From contig DAOWNP010000075.1 in assembly GCA_030642545.1 (NCBI GenBank), positions 1 to 9,587 of the forward strand: 9,587 bases of DNA, in the 5' to 3' direction. Both the position numbers and the translations under genes were made by a program. This stretch comes from Desulfobacteraceae bacterium. Its GTDB lineage: Bacteria; Desulfobacterota; Desulfobacteria; Desulfobacterales; DAOWNP01. The notes under the pieces are model-generated. The model was not told the DNA's origin and did no database searches. It was given only the letters and a program-made list of their open reading frames with translations. How positions within the stretch are numbered: the first letter of the stretch is position 1; each line of letters begins with the position of its first letter. Shown here piece after piece: positions 1-6,315 of the stretch.

Positions 1-957
1 AACAACTTCACCGGCAAATTCTGGTTTTATTTCCATGAAATCCTGGCTGTCGACAATAGAATAAATAACATGCCGAACATCAAAAGATTTATTGGGAGTA
101 GCCGGAACAAGATCATGAAGCTCTGTACATAACCTGTTTGGGTCATCACTACTTTGATAAACAGGAGGCTTTTCATCACAATTTAGAGGTAAAAAACTGA
201 TAAGCCTTCTAATATTTGCCAGCAGCTCCTTTTCATCCGGGGTCCTGATATCACATGTTCCTGTAATCTGAGAATGAACAACAGAGCCGCCAAGCTCCTC
301 ATTTGTAATATCTTCACCAGTTACCATCTTTACAACCATAGGACCTGTTATAAACATATGGCTTGTTTTATCGACCATAAAAATAAAATCATTCAAAGCC
401 GGAGAATAAACAGATATTCCAGCACAGGTTCCAAGTATTCCAGAAATTTGGGGAATTAAACCGGATCCTATTGTATTTGGCATAAAAAGAGCACCACCAT
501 GTTTATCTGAAATATGTGAAAAAGGAGCTCTTTTTGCCTGATCCATTAAATCCATTTCAGTTGCATTGGGAAGTCTTGCACCTGGTGAATCATGCAGGCC
601 TATTAGCGGAACTCTCATTTCAACTGCTTTTTCAATGGCTTTATACATTTTTATTCCATGCTCAAGACCAACAGACCCACCCCTTACAGTTGCATCCTGA
701 GAATATACAAAAACCTTTCGCCCATCTATTTTAGCACTACCGCAGATAAGACCATCTGCCGAAAGATCATTTGCATGACCTGCTATTGGATTTAATTCAA
801 CTAAGCTACCTGGATCAATAAGAAGATCAAGACGCTCCCTTGCTGTCAGCTTCCCTTTTGCATGTTGTTTATCTATTTTTACCTGGCCGCCGCCTAATTT
901 ACCTTTTTCAATAACTCCATCTAATTGTGCAAGCCTTTTTTCCAACAATGGATCCAT
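1..957 (-). CDS. Acyl-CoA carboxylase/decarboxylase carboxyltransferase (beta) subunit, 3' end cut by window edge
   Basis: The first 319 residues of a protein that is usually about 510-520 residues; the C-terminal half lies beyond base 1. The family moves CO2 between biotin on a partner protein and an acyl-CoA (propionyl-, methylmalonyl-, methylcrotonyl- or glutaryl/glutaconyl-type substrates). Visible family motifs are TARERLDLLIDPGS (38-51), YSQDATVRGGSVG (85-97), DSPGAR (123-128), GSGLIPQISGILG (164-176), YSPALNDFIFMV (184-195) and the FITGP...TGEDITNEELGG block (202-224). Odd features are DSPGAR instead of DSGGAR, AGIS instead of AGGA at 179-182, and extra residues between DSPGAR and GSGLIPQ. 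The ATG at 957 is preceded by AAAGGGG. The DUF4125 gene ends 44 bp upstream, so this is probably the next gene of the same operon. No biotin carboxylase or biotin carrier is in view, so carboxylase and sodium-pump decarboxylase roles cannot be told apart. Confidence 0.9.
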   Translation of the reverse strand, partial: MDPLLEKRLAQLDGVIEKGKLGGGQVKIDKQHAKGKLTARERLDLLIDPGSLVELNPIAGHANDLSADGLICGSAKIDGRKVFVYSQDATVRGGSVGLEHGIKMYKAIEKAVEMRVPLIGLHDSPGARLPNATEMDLMDQAKRAPFSHISDKHGGALFMPNTIGSGLIPQISGILGTCAGISVYSPALNDFIFMVDKTSHMFITGPMVVKMVTGEDITNEELGGSVVHSQITGTCDIRTPDEKELLANIRRLISFLPLNCDEKPPVYQSSDDPNRLCTELHDLVPATPNKSFDVRHVIYSIVDSQDFMEIKPEFAGEVV

Positions 958-982
958 TTCTACCCCTTTATAATATATTTAT

Positions 983-998
983 TTAATTAATTAATTAA
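983..998. repeat. TTAA x4 tandem repeat
   Basis: Four perfect tandem TTAA units in the 44-bp gap between the carboxyltransferase start and the DUF4125 stop. The run is self-complementary and extremely AT-rich. It lacks a GC stem and a T-run, so I do not read it as a terminator. Confidence 0.6.
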
Positions 999-1001
999 AA
1001 T

Positions 1002-1598
1002 TTAAACCTGGACTCTTTTTTTTGCACTTTCTTCAGCGTCTTCTATGGAATCATAACCTAAACTCGTTACCATACTCTCATAAACTTTTTTTGTCATATT
1101 TCCACCTCTATCCAAACACTCTTTAATATCCTGATGAAGGTTTGCCAACGTAAGATCAGAATACGTTTCAAGCTCTCCTTTCAGATAAGTCAAAAACGAA
1201 GTATCAGAACAATTCCTCTCTTCATCTGTAATTGGTCTTCCTTTATTAATAAAGTAGGGATACATTTTTTTCAACTCATTTTGCCAGTCAAGCTGAATTT
1301 GAGCTATTTTATCAATAGTTTCAATTACAGATTTTATTTCATGAAGACATGGTACAAGATTATCCATGCGGGCATATTTTAAAGTCATAAGGTTTCTGCC
1401 ACTATTTTTTGCATTTTCAAGATCATTGCAATATGAAGCAACAGTTTCAATTGACCAACTCTCAAACTGAGATCCACGCATAATTTCAAACTCTTCAAAA
1501 TTATCCTGACAAGCTGCTCTTGCATTGGATTTAACATCCTGAAACATTTCAAATTCACGTTTTAAAACTTCCTTTATCAACTCTTTTTTTGGATCCAT
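1002..1598 (-). CDS. DUF4125 family protein with internal duplication
   Basis: A 198-residue soluble, probably all-helical protein without signal peptide or membrane segment. The pattern AACQDNFEEFEIMRGSQF (28-45), GRNLMTLKYARM (67-78) and DTSFLTYLKGELETYS (132-147) matches my recollection of the uncharacterised family DUF4125, at about the usual full length. The two halves look like diverged copies: F34 to M78 and F135 to M176 share Phe-x-x-(Phe/Tyr), Trp/Tyr-Ser, a T-(V/L)-A-x-x-x-x-D core and G-x-N-(L/M) followed by a Tyr. No catalytic motif is evident. The ATG at 1598 has a strong AGGAG five bases upstream. It lies 51 bp after the acyl-CoA ligase and 44 bp before the carboxyltransferase, which suggests a role linked to CoA-ester metabolism. 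That role is inference; the function is unknown. Confidence 0.85.
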   Translation of the reverse strand: MDPKKELIKEVLKREFEMFQDVKSNARAACQDNFEEFEIMRGSQFESWSIETVASYCNDLENAKNSGRNLMTLKYARMDNLVPCLHEIKSVIETIDKIAQIQLDWQNELKKMYPYFINKGRPITDEERNCSDTSFLTYLKGELETYSDLTLANLHQDIKECLDRGGNMTKKVYESMVTSLGYDSIEDAEESAKKRVQV

Positions 1599-1649
1599 TC
1601 AATCTCCTGTAACAACAAATGTAAGAACAAATTTGAACAATTAATTTTA

Positions 1650-3257
1650 TTATTTTTCATCTTTTTCATCTTTTTCATCTTTTTCATCTTTTTCATCAAA
1701 TTCAAACACTTTTCCGTATTTTTCCTTTAATTCTGATTTTTTTACCTTCATAGTTGCTGTAAGAGGTAATTCTGTCATAATTTTAATATGGGCAGGATGT
1801 TTATATTTTGCAATTTTATTTGATAAAAATTCTTTAACCTCTTTTAAGGTTATTTTTTTGTCTTTAACAGGCACAATAAAAGCCATGCCTACTTCACCCC
1901 ATTTTTCATCAATCACACCTATTATAGAGACTAATGAAATTTTCTTATGCCCTAAAAGAACTTTCTCTATTTCAGCAGGATAAACATTTTCCCCGCCGCT
2001 TCTATACATATCTTTTGCCCTGTCAACTATATAAAAATAACCTTCTTCATCCATATACCCCAAATCACCAGTAAACAAGACTCCATCTACTAAAGCATTT
2101 TTTGTCTGCTCCGGCAGATTCCAATACTTACTCATTACAGTCGGGCCTTGTGCAACTATTTCACCAACTTCCCCGGGTAGTAAACGTTTACCACTGCTAT
2201 CCTGAATCCAGATATCTGTAAAAAAACCTGGTTTACCAATTGACCCCATCTTCCTGTGAATATCTTCTTTTGGAAGAACCATCATGGCTGAATTTTCTGT
2301 CTGACCAAATCCCTGCTGCATATAAAGTCCACGCTTGGCAAGCTCATCAAACAACGAAGGAGGAGTTCTTTCTCCTCCTCCTATAACCGTTTTTACACTG
2401 CTTATATCAATTTTATCTAATTTACCTGAATCAAGAATCATTTTCCACATAGTGGTTAAAGCAAAAATCACTGTCCCTTTATAACGTTCTATATCTTCTG
2501 CAAACTGATCCGGATCAAACCAGCTCCGCATAACCATAACTATTCCACCCATAATTGACGGAGTTGCAATAATAAAAAGACCTCCTGAATGAAAAAGAGG
2601 CATTTGAGCTATTAGTACATCTCCTTCTCTTGCTCCTGTATAAAAACCAACCTGAAAATTTTTAAAAAAAGTCTGTTCATGTGATAAAACAGCTCCTTTA
2701 GGATTACCTGTAACTCCGGATGTATACACTATTGCAATAGGATCATCCATTAAAACCGGATTAACAGATAGAGGCTCGTCAGAAGACATTTTTTCAGTTA
2801 TTTTAGTATAACCATCAGCCCAGGAAGGACAATCCGGCAGATTCGGATTATTACTCTTTAAAAAAATAAACTTATCTTCTTCAACTTTAATATGAGTTCG
2901 TATCAAATCAACAGAACCGAGGAAAGAATCATGAAACACAACTAATCTTGCTTCACAATCATTTAGTTGATATTGAAGCTCAGGTCCTACAAGACGCCAG
3001 TTTAAAGGAACAAAAATCAGACCGAGTTTTGCAGCAGCAAAATATATCTCTAAAAATTCAACACAATTAAGTAATACAACACAAATACGATCGCCTTTTT
3101 TTAATCCTTTCTTTTGCAACATGTGAGCACATCTGTTAACACCAAAATTTAGCTCTTTATAAGTTACAGTTTTATCATCAAAAATAAGTGCCGTTCTATT
3201 TGGCGTATTTAATGACCTTTTATAAATAATTTTCCCTATTCCCCATGGTATTGACAT
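1650..3257 (-). CDS. AMP-forming acyl-CoA synthetase (ANL superfamily, fatty-acid CoA ligase-like)
   Basis: A 535-residue ligase of normal family length that would activate a carboxylic acid with ATP and CoA through an acyl-adenylate; it has no signal peptide. Motifs in order are the P-loop YTSGVTGNPKG (178-188, with Val where Thr is usual), the GFGQTENS adenine motif (316-323, YGxTE-like), TGDLGYMDEEGYFYIVDRAKD (395-416; hinge and ribose-binding Asp) and SGGENVYPAEIE (420-431). The C-terminal Lys is K504 in PLTATMK. The usual motif is PxxxxGK, so the Gly is Met here. The last 15 residues are five perfect DEK repeats. Overall features resemble medium- or long-chain fatty-acyl-CoA ligases, but the substrate cannot be fixed. 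AAGGA lies 7 bases before the ATG at 3257. The sirtuin gene ends 13 bp upstream, suggesting control by lysine acylation. Confidence 0.93.
   Translation of the reverse strand: MSIPWGIGKIIYKRSLNTPNRTALIFDDKTVTYKELNFGVNRCAHMLQKKGLKKGDRICVVLLNCVEFLEIYFAAAKLGLIFVPLNWRLVGPELQYQLNDCEARLVVFHDSFLGSVDLIRTHIKVEEDKFIFLKSNNPNLPDCPSWADGYTKITEKMSSDEPLSVNPVLMDDPIAIVYTSGVTGNPKGAVLSHEQTFFKNFQVGFYTGAREGDVLIAQMPLFHSGGLFIIATPSIMGGIVMVMRSWFDPDQFAEDIERYKGTVIFALTTMWKMILDSGKLDKIDISSVKTVIGGGERTPPSLFDELAKRGLYMQQGFGQTENSAMMVLPKEDIHRKMGSIGKPGFFTDIWIQDSSGKRLLPGEVGEIVAQGPTVMSKYWNLPEQTKNALVDGVLFTGDLGYMDEEGYFYIVDRAKDMYRSGGENVYPAEIEKVLLGHKKISLVSIIGVIDEKWGEVGMAFIVPVKDKKITLKEVKEFLSNKIAKYKHPAHIKIMTELPLTATMKVKKSELKEKYGKVFEFDEKDEKDEKDEKDEK
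1653..1697 (-). repeat. Minisatellite, five perfect 9-bp units, in the 3' end of the acyl-CoA ligase gene
   Basis: On the plus strand TTTTTCATC is repeated five times without a change, directly against the stop codon (1650-1652). On the minus strand each unit encodes Asp-Glu-Lys, giving a charged (DEK)5 tail. Because the unit is 9 bp, copy-number changes keep the frame and alter only tail length. Confidence 0.95.
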
Positions 3258-3270
3258 ATTTATTTCCTTT

Positions 3271-4068
3271 TCAAATAGATTTTTCCCTTACCTTTTCAAT
3301 TAATTTTGGAATTACCTCTCCTGCTTTGCCCTGTATAAATATATCCGCCTGTTTTGTTAATGCTGATTCTTCCATATTGATCTCAATTATATAAGCACCT
3401 CCAGATTTTGCATGCTGCGGCAAAGAAGCAGCAGGATAAACCACACCTGATGTCCCAACAATCATCATAAACTTACATGATTTAGCTTCTTTAACAGCTT
3501 CTAAAATATCTGGAACGGGTTCTCCAAAACTCACAAAATCAGGTCTCATTACCCCTTTACATGAACATTTTGGCAAAACATCAAATATAGATTCAAAAGA
3601 GTATTTTGTAAGATGATCAACTATCTTGTTCCCCATCTTATAAAACTGCTGTTTTGAAAGAGAGGTTTTTTTAGAACAGTTCATACATTTTAATCTGAAA
3701 ATATTACCATGGAGTTCATAAATATTACTACTACCGGCATCATAATGCAAACCATCAATATTTTGTGTTATTACAGAGTTTATAAAACCTTCTTTTTCCA
3801 ATTCAGCAATACCAACATGCCCTGGATTTGGTTTTCCATGGTATAGTGATTCAAAAAAACCGGACAAAATATCAGGTGCATCATCAGGATAATTTGCAAG
3901 CACAGTTAAAATACCACCGGTCGAGCCTTCTTTATATTTATCCCAAAGCCCCCCTTTATCGCGGTAAGTCGCAATCCCGCTCTCCGATGAGATCCCTGAA
4001 CCTGTTAAAACAACTCCATTCCCCATTTTTTTTATAAAAGATGCAGCACTATTTACCAGTTTATCCAT
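3271..4068 (-). CDS. Sir2-type NAD+-dependent protein lysine deacylase (sirtuin)
   Basis: A 265-residue single-domain sirtuin that removes acyl groups from lysines using NAD+, releasing nicotinamide and O-acyl-ADP-ribose. Signature motifs are TGSGISSESGIATYR (22-36), the NAD and catalytic segment TQNIDGLH (101-108), the catalytic His in ELHGN (H120), zinc cysteines C128/C131 and C168/C170, RPDFVSFGEP (175-184), GTSGVVYPAA (205-214) and the IIEIN NAD-binding strand (227-231). All expected catalytic and zinc residues are present. The gene starts 5 bases after the crotonase stop, with a modest GGGA overlapping that gene's last codons, and ends 13 bp before the acyl-CoA ligase. In known systems, acyl-CoA synthetases are switched off by lysine acylation and reactivated by sirtuins. 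The adjacent ligase is therefore the first candidate substrate, which is inference. Confidence 0.94.
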   Translation of the reverse strand: MDKLVNSAASFIKKMGNGVVLTGSGISSESGIATYRDKGGLWDKYKEGSTGGILTVLANYPDDAPDILSGFFESLYHGKPNPGHVGIAELEKEGFINSVITQNIDGLHYDAGSSNIYELHGNIFRLKCMNCSKKTSLSKQQFYKMGNKIVDHLTKYSFESIFDVLPKCSCKGVMRPDFVSFGEPVPDILEAVKEAKSCKFMMIVGTSGVVYPAASLPQHAKSGGAYIIEINMEESALTKQADIFIQGKAGEVIPKLIEKVREKSI

Positions 4069-4073
4069 ATTAT

Positions 4074-4871
4074 CTATTTCCCTGTAAATACCGGCTTTCT
4101 TTTTTCAATAAAGGAGAGTTGACCTTCTTTTATATCCTCACTTGTAAAACTGGCATCTATCAGTTTTTGGATTTCATCTAAATCTGTTTTACTAAATCGA
4201 ATAGTATTTACAAGTTTATTTAAAATAAATTTAGTCCCTTTAAGAGATAATGGAGCATTTAAAGAAATCTTCTCTGCCATTTCATATGTATATTCTTCAA
4301 TTTTATCATCAGCTATTATATGATGTAAAACTCCAAGATCATTTACTTCAGGCACCATATAAGTTTTTGCTGTAAAAAAAAGCTCCCTTGTTGCAGCCGA
4401 ACCAATTGCATCAACAAACTGTTTTATACCTTCTGCATGATAAATCAGACCTAATTTAGCAGGAGGCATGCCAATCTTAACATTTTCAGATCCTATCCTG
4501 ATATCACAACAAATTGCCATATTCAATCCAGCACCAAAAGCATACCCTTTTATCATGGCAATCGTAGGAAAAGGAAAATCCTTTACACTATCCATAGCCA
4601 AAGACAGCGGATTATGATTTCTCAAAATCTCTTCCATTTCAGGAGAAGGATTCGTAGGAATAGCAAGAATATCATAGCCTGATGAAAACGCCTGATCTTC
4701 ATTACCCCTTAAAATAACCACTCTAACACTTCCTTCTTTTGCCCATTTTTCAAGTGCTAAATGAATTTCTACCAAAAGTTCAGGCGACAAAGCATTTCTT
4801 CTTTCAGGACGGTTAAAAGATAAAATCCCAATATTATCTTTAACTTCAGCTATTAATACATGCTTATCCAT
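4074..4871 (-). CDS. Crotonase-superfamily protein (enoyl-CoA hydratase/isomerase or decarboxylase-like)
   Basis: A 265-residue protein with the crotonase fold along its whole length: FNRPERRNALSPEL (19-32), the oxyanion-hole segments AFSSGYDI (61-68) and GYAFGAGLNMA (109-119), MPPAKLGLIY (135-144), and the C-terminal SEDIKEGQLSFIEKRKPVF (244-262). The two glutamates that catalyse hydration in classical enoyl-CoA hydratases align with Asn117 and Pro137, so simple hydratase activity is doubtful. Tyr144 aligns, from memory, with the Tyr described for E. coli methylmalonyl-CoA decarboxylase (YgfG/ScpB). The His of that enzyme's SAGHD segment is Tyr66 here. Decarboxylase, isomerase or another CoA-ester reaction is possible. 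A GGAG lies 9 bases before the ATG at 4871. It is followed 5 bases later by the sirtuin gene. Confidence 0.9.
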   Translation of the reverse strand: MDKHVLIAEVKDNIGILSFNRPERRNALSPELLVEIHLALEKWAKEGSVRVVILRGNEDQAFSSGYDILAIPTNPSPEMEEILRNHNPLSLAMDSVKDFPFPTIAMIKGYAFGAGLNMAICCDIRIGSENVKIGMPPAKLGLIYHAEGIKQFVDAIGSAATRELFFTAKTYMVPEVNDLGVLHHIIADDKIEEYTYEMAEKISLNAPLSLKGTKFILNKLVNTIRFSKTDLDEIQKLIDASFTSEDIKEGQLSFIEKRKPVFTGK

Positions 4872-4920
4872 TTATAATATCTCCAATATATTTTCTATTG
4901 TATTTTTAACAAAATAATAT

Positions 4921-5457
4921 TTAAGTTTTATGCGAATTCCTATTTCTGTTTTTGGGCTTAGTTTTAATTTCGGATATACATTTACGATTTGACATATTAT
5001 GACCAATGTTATGATCAACCCCATGCTTTTTTTTAATAGATACAATACTTACATTATAAACTATTGTTTTTCCAGCAAAAGGATGATTGCTGTCAAGATA
5101 TACCCAGTCTCCTATAAAACCACTTATAACATATTTCTGAAACTGACCAAATTTATCAAGCCTTACAAAGGATTTACCTTTTACAAACTCTACAGCAGGC
5201 AATGTATTTTTCTTAACCTTTATGATAAGATCTTTTTTTCTTTCACCAAAAGCCTTTTCAGGAAAAACTACCACGCTCTTTTTATCACCTGTCACAAACC
5301 CTTTTATACCTTCTTCCAGGCCAGGGGGTAACTTCCCTTCCCCATACGTTATATTAACAGGCGTTTTTGTATAAATATCGTCAAGTATTTTACCAAATGA
5401 GTCACAAATAGTATAATTTAAAATAACAGTTGTATTTTTCTCAATTTTTCCCGCCAT
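4921..5457 (-). CDS. SlyD-like FKBP-type peptidyl-prolyl isomerase with basic C-terminal tail
   Basis: A 178-residue cytoplasmic isomerase and chaperone of the SlyD group. From the ATG at 5457, the split FKBP domain is seen as NYTICDSFGKILDD (14-27), the PPGLEEGIKGFVTGD turn (44-58) and VVFPEKAFGE (63-72). An insert-in-flap region follows (about 73-120), then the closing strand block LDSNHPFAGKTIVYNV (121-136), typical of SlyD. The tail after residue 142 is basic, with three His and one Cys (KHGVDHNIGHNMSNRKC), perhaps a degenerate metal-binding tail. A GTG at 5466 would add three residues. I prefer the ATG because no Shine-Dalgarno precedes the GTG, while the ATG has a weak AGTG. It is probably the first gene of the acyl-CoA operon, 49 bp before the crotonase gene. 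Confidence 0.9.
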   Translation of the reverse strand: MAGKIEKNTTVILNYTICDSFGKILDDIYTKTPVNITYGEGKLPPGLEEGIKGFVTGDKKSVVVFPEKAFGERKKDLIIKVKKNTLPAVEFVKGKSFVRLDKFGQFQKYVISGFIGDWVYLDSNHPFAGKTIVYNVSIVSIKKKHGVDHNIGHNMSNRKCISEIKTKPKNRNRNSHKT

Positions 5458-5488
5458 TTTTTTCACTTTTTACACTATGAAGAATAAA

Positions 5489-5520
5489 ATCATACAAATC
5501 TTTTCATACTATTCTAACAA
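5489..5520 (-). promoter_or_regulatory. Weak candidate sigma70 promoter for the FKBP/acyl-CoA operon
   Basis: On the minus strand TATGAT (5489-5494, five of six -10 bases, preceded by TG) lies about 32 bases before the FKBP ATG. A TTGTTA (5515-5520) is 20 bases further upstream, longer than the usual 17, and no better -35 is visible. The location, just after a hairpin terminator, is sensible, but the match is weak. Confidence 0.25.
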
Positions 5521-5551
5521 AATACCAATGAAAAAAAATTTCCATTGGTAT
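5519..5551 (-). terminator. Possible AT-rich Rho-independent terminator after the PNPOx-like gene
   Basis: A perfect 9-bp inverted repeat, ATACCAATG (5522-5530) and CATTGGTAT (5543-5551), encloses a 12-base loop. On the minus strand the hairpin is followed by TTTGTT. The stem is AT-rich and the T-run short, so it would be a weak terminator. It lies 40 bp past the PNPOx-like stop codon. Confidence 0.4.
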
Positions 5552-5591
5552 AAAATAGATAAATAAAATTAATCAGGTAAAAATCTACAGC

Positions 5592-6002
5592 CTATATTCC
5601 CTGGCCCATATCAAGAATAGGCCGTGCTTCAACAATTTCAAATTTAACAAGATGTTTTAACATCTCTGCAGCATCACCTATTTTTTCCTTAAGTTTAGCT
5701 TTTACAGATTCAAATTCTTCTCCATCATCAGCTGTTTCATTAACTTTCAAATACAGGCGGCATCCCTGCACTCCCATACCTGAAGTTCCTCCAATAGTAA
5801 CAATACAGGCCGCGCTATGATTTACTGAAACATTAGCATATGTTCTATTATCTCCAAGCATCATGAGCATATTTGAATCATCCACAACCTGCATTGACCC
5901 AAACATTGCGATATTAACAGCTCCTGATTTATCTGCTGTAGCAAGCACAACTGATCTTGACTCATTTTCCAATATTTTTTTAACTTCATCACTAATTTGC
6001 AT
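5592..6002 (-). CDS. Pyridoxamine 5'-phosphate oxidase-like FMN-binding split-barrel protein
   Basis: A 136-residue small flavoprotein-type domain. An N-terminal helix (1-14) leads into SRSVVLATADKSGAVNIAMFGSM (16-38), the strand-turn-strand seen at the start of PNPOx-like split barrels. LMMLGDNRTYANVSVNHSAACIVTI (47-71) matches the second half, where the family has a flavin-phosphate-binding Arg/Thr and an N-x-x-x-N-x-x-A helix. The C-terminus is short and ends in MGQGI. Such proteins bind FMN or F420 and reduce small molecules or act as redox sensors; the substrate here is unknown. AAGGAG lies five bases before the ATG at 6002. It appears to be a single-gene unit, bounded by a hairpin on its 3' side and a long non-coding stretch on its 5' side. 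Confidence 0.85.
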   Translation of the reverse strand: MQISDEVKKILENESRSVVLATADKSGAVNIAMFGSMQVVDDSNMLMMLGDNRTYANVSVNHSAACIVTIGGTSGMGVQGCRLYLKVNETADDGEEFESVKAKLKEKIGDAAEMLKHLVKFEIVEARPILDMGQGI

Positions 6003-6306
6003 AACATCTCCTTATAATTTATAAAAATAAAAAGTTTTTACAGCAAAAAAAGTTTTTCACAGTTTTTTGAGATTTACTTCTCTAATAATTCAACAGGCTG
6101 CCTGCGGAATAAAAATTTCTTCTGTGTTCAAGGCAGAAAATCAATATCTTTTCAAATAACTTCAAAATCACAAAAATTTCAGTAGTGTCCGGTTAGGAAA
6201 TTGCGAGAAACAAAATAAGCAAAATAGACAAAATACGGAAAATTCTAACCGGACACTACTGCAAAAAATTAAGTTAAAATACAAAAAAGACAGGCATCTT
6301 AATATA
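6003..6306. other. 304-bp intergenic stretch between the VWA gene and the PNPOx-like gene
   Basis: I see no reading frame in this stretch with a start, ribosome binding site and family motif. From 6029 to 6070 it holds poorly ordered direct repeats of the form A-run, GTTTTT, ACAG/CACAG. CTGCCT (in the CCTGCGG neighbourhood near 6090-6103) and AGGCAG (near 6131-6136) could pair weakly. From 6180 to 6261 it holds the MITE-like element, and from 6283 the VWA-gene terminator. The PNPOx promoter should lie here, but I found no -35/-10 pair that leaves a usable leader. Confidence 0.6.
6180..6261. mobile_element. MITE-like or IS-end element: 82 bp with perfect 17-bp terminal inverted repeats
   Basis: The 17-bp arm CAGTAGTGTCCGGTTAG (6180-6196) is repeated exactly inverted at 6245-6261. 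The 48-bp interior is non-coding and contains three near-identical 9-bp units of the form AAAATAxxx (about 6212-6238). The GC-rich arms contrast with the AT-rich surroundings. This is the form of a non-autonomous miniature element mobilised by a transposase elsewhere, or of a solo IS-end pair. I cannot see a clear target-site duplication at the borders. Alternatively the repeat is a regulatory or terminator-like hairpin in the gap. Confidence 0.55.
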
Positions 6307-6315
6307 TTAAGATGC
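6283..6315 (-). terminator. Rho-independent terminator overlapping the VWA stop codon
   Basis: A perfect 22-bp palindrome (6294-6315; arm GCATCTTAA, TATA centre) is followed on the minus strand by CTGTC and a run of six T (6283-6288). The last two sense codons and the TAA of the VWA gene form the first arm of the stem. This marks the end of the zinc-ribbon/ATPase/VWA transcript. Confidence 0.65.

Noticed and set aside
274..734. Short plus-strand open frames at 274-459 and 516-734.
   Set aside because: They lie opposite the well-supported carboxyltransferase gene and show no motifs or ribosome binding sites.
4999..5331. A plus-strand frame of about 110 codons opposite the FKBP gene, and similar ones at 1134-1382 and 3828-4037.
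   Set aside because: They are antisense to genes with clear family motifs and are compositionally what the complement of those genes would give.
6018..6023. A TATAAA box on the minus strand upstream of the PNPOx-like gene.
   Set aside because: It is too close to the ribosome binding site to leave a leader, and the only spaced -35 (TTGCTG) matches at three of six bases.
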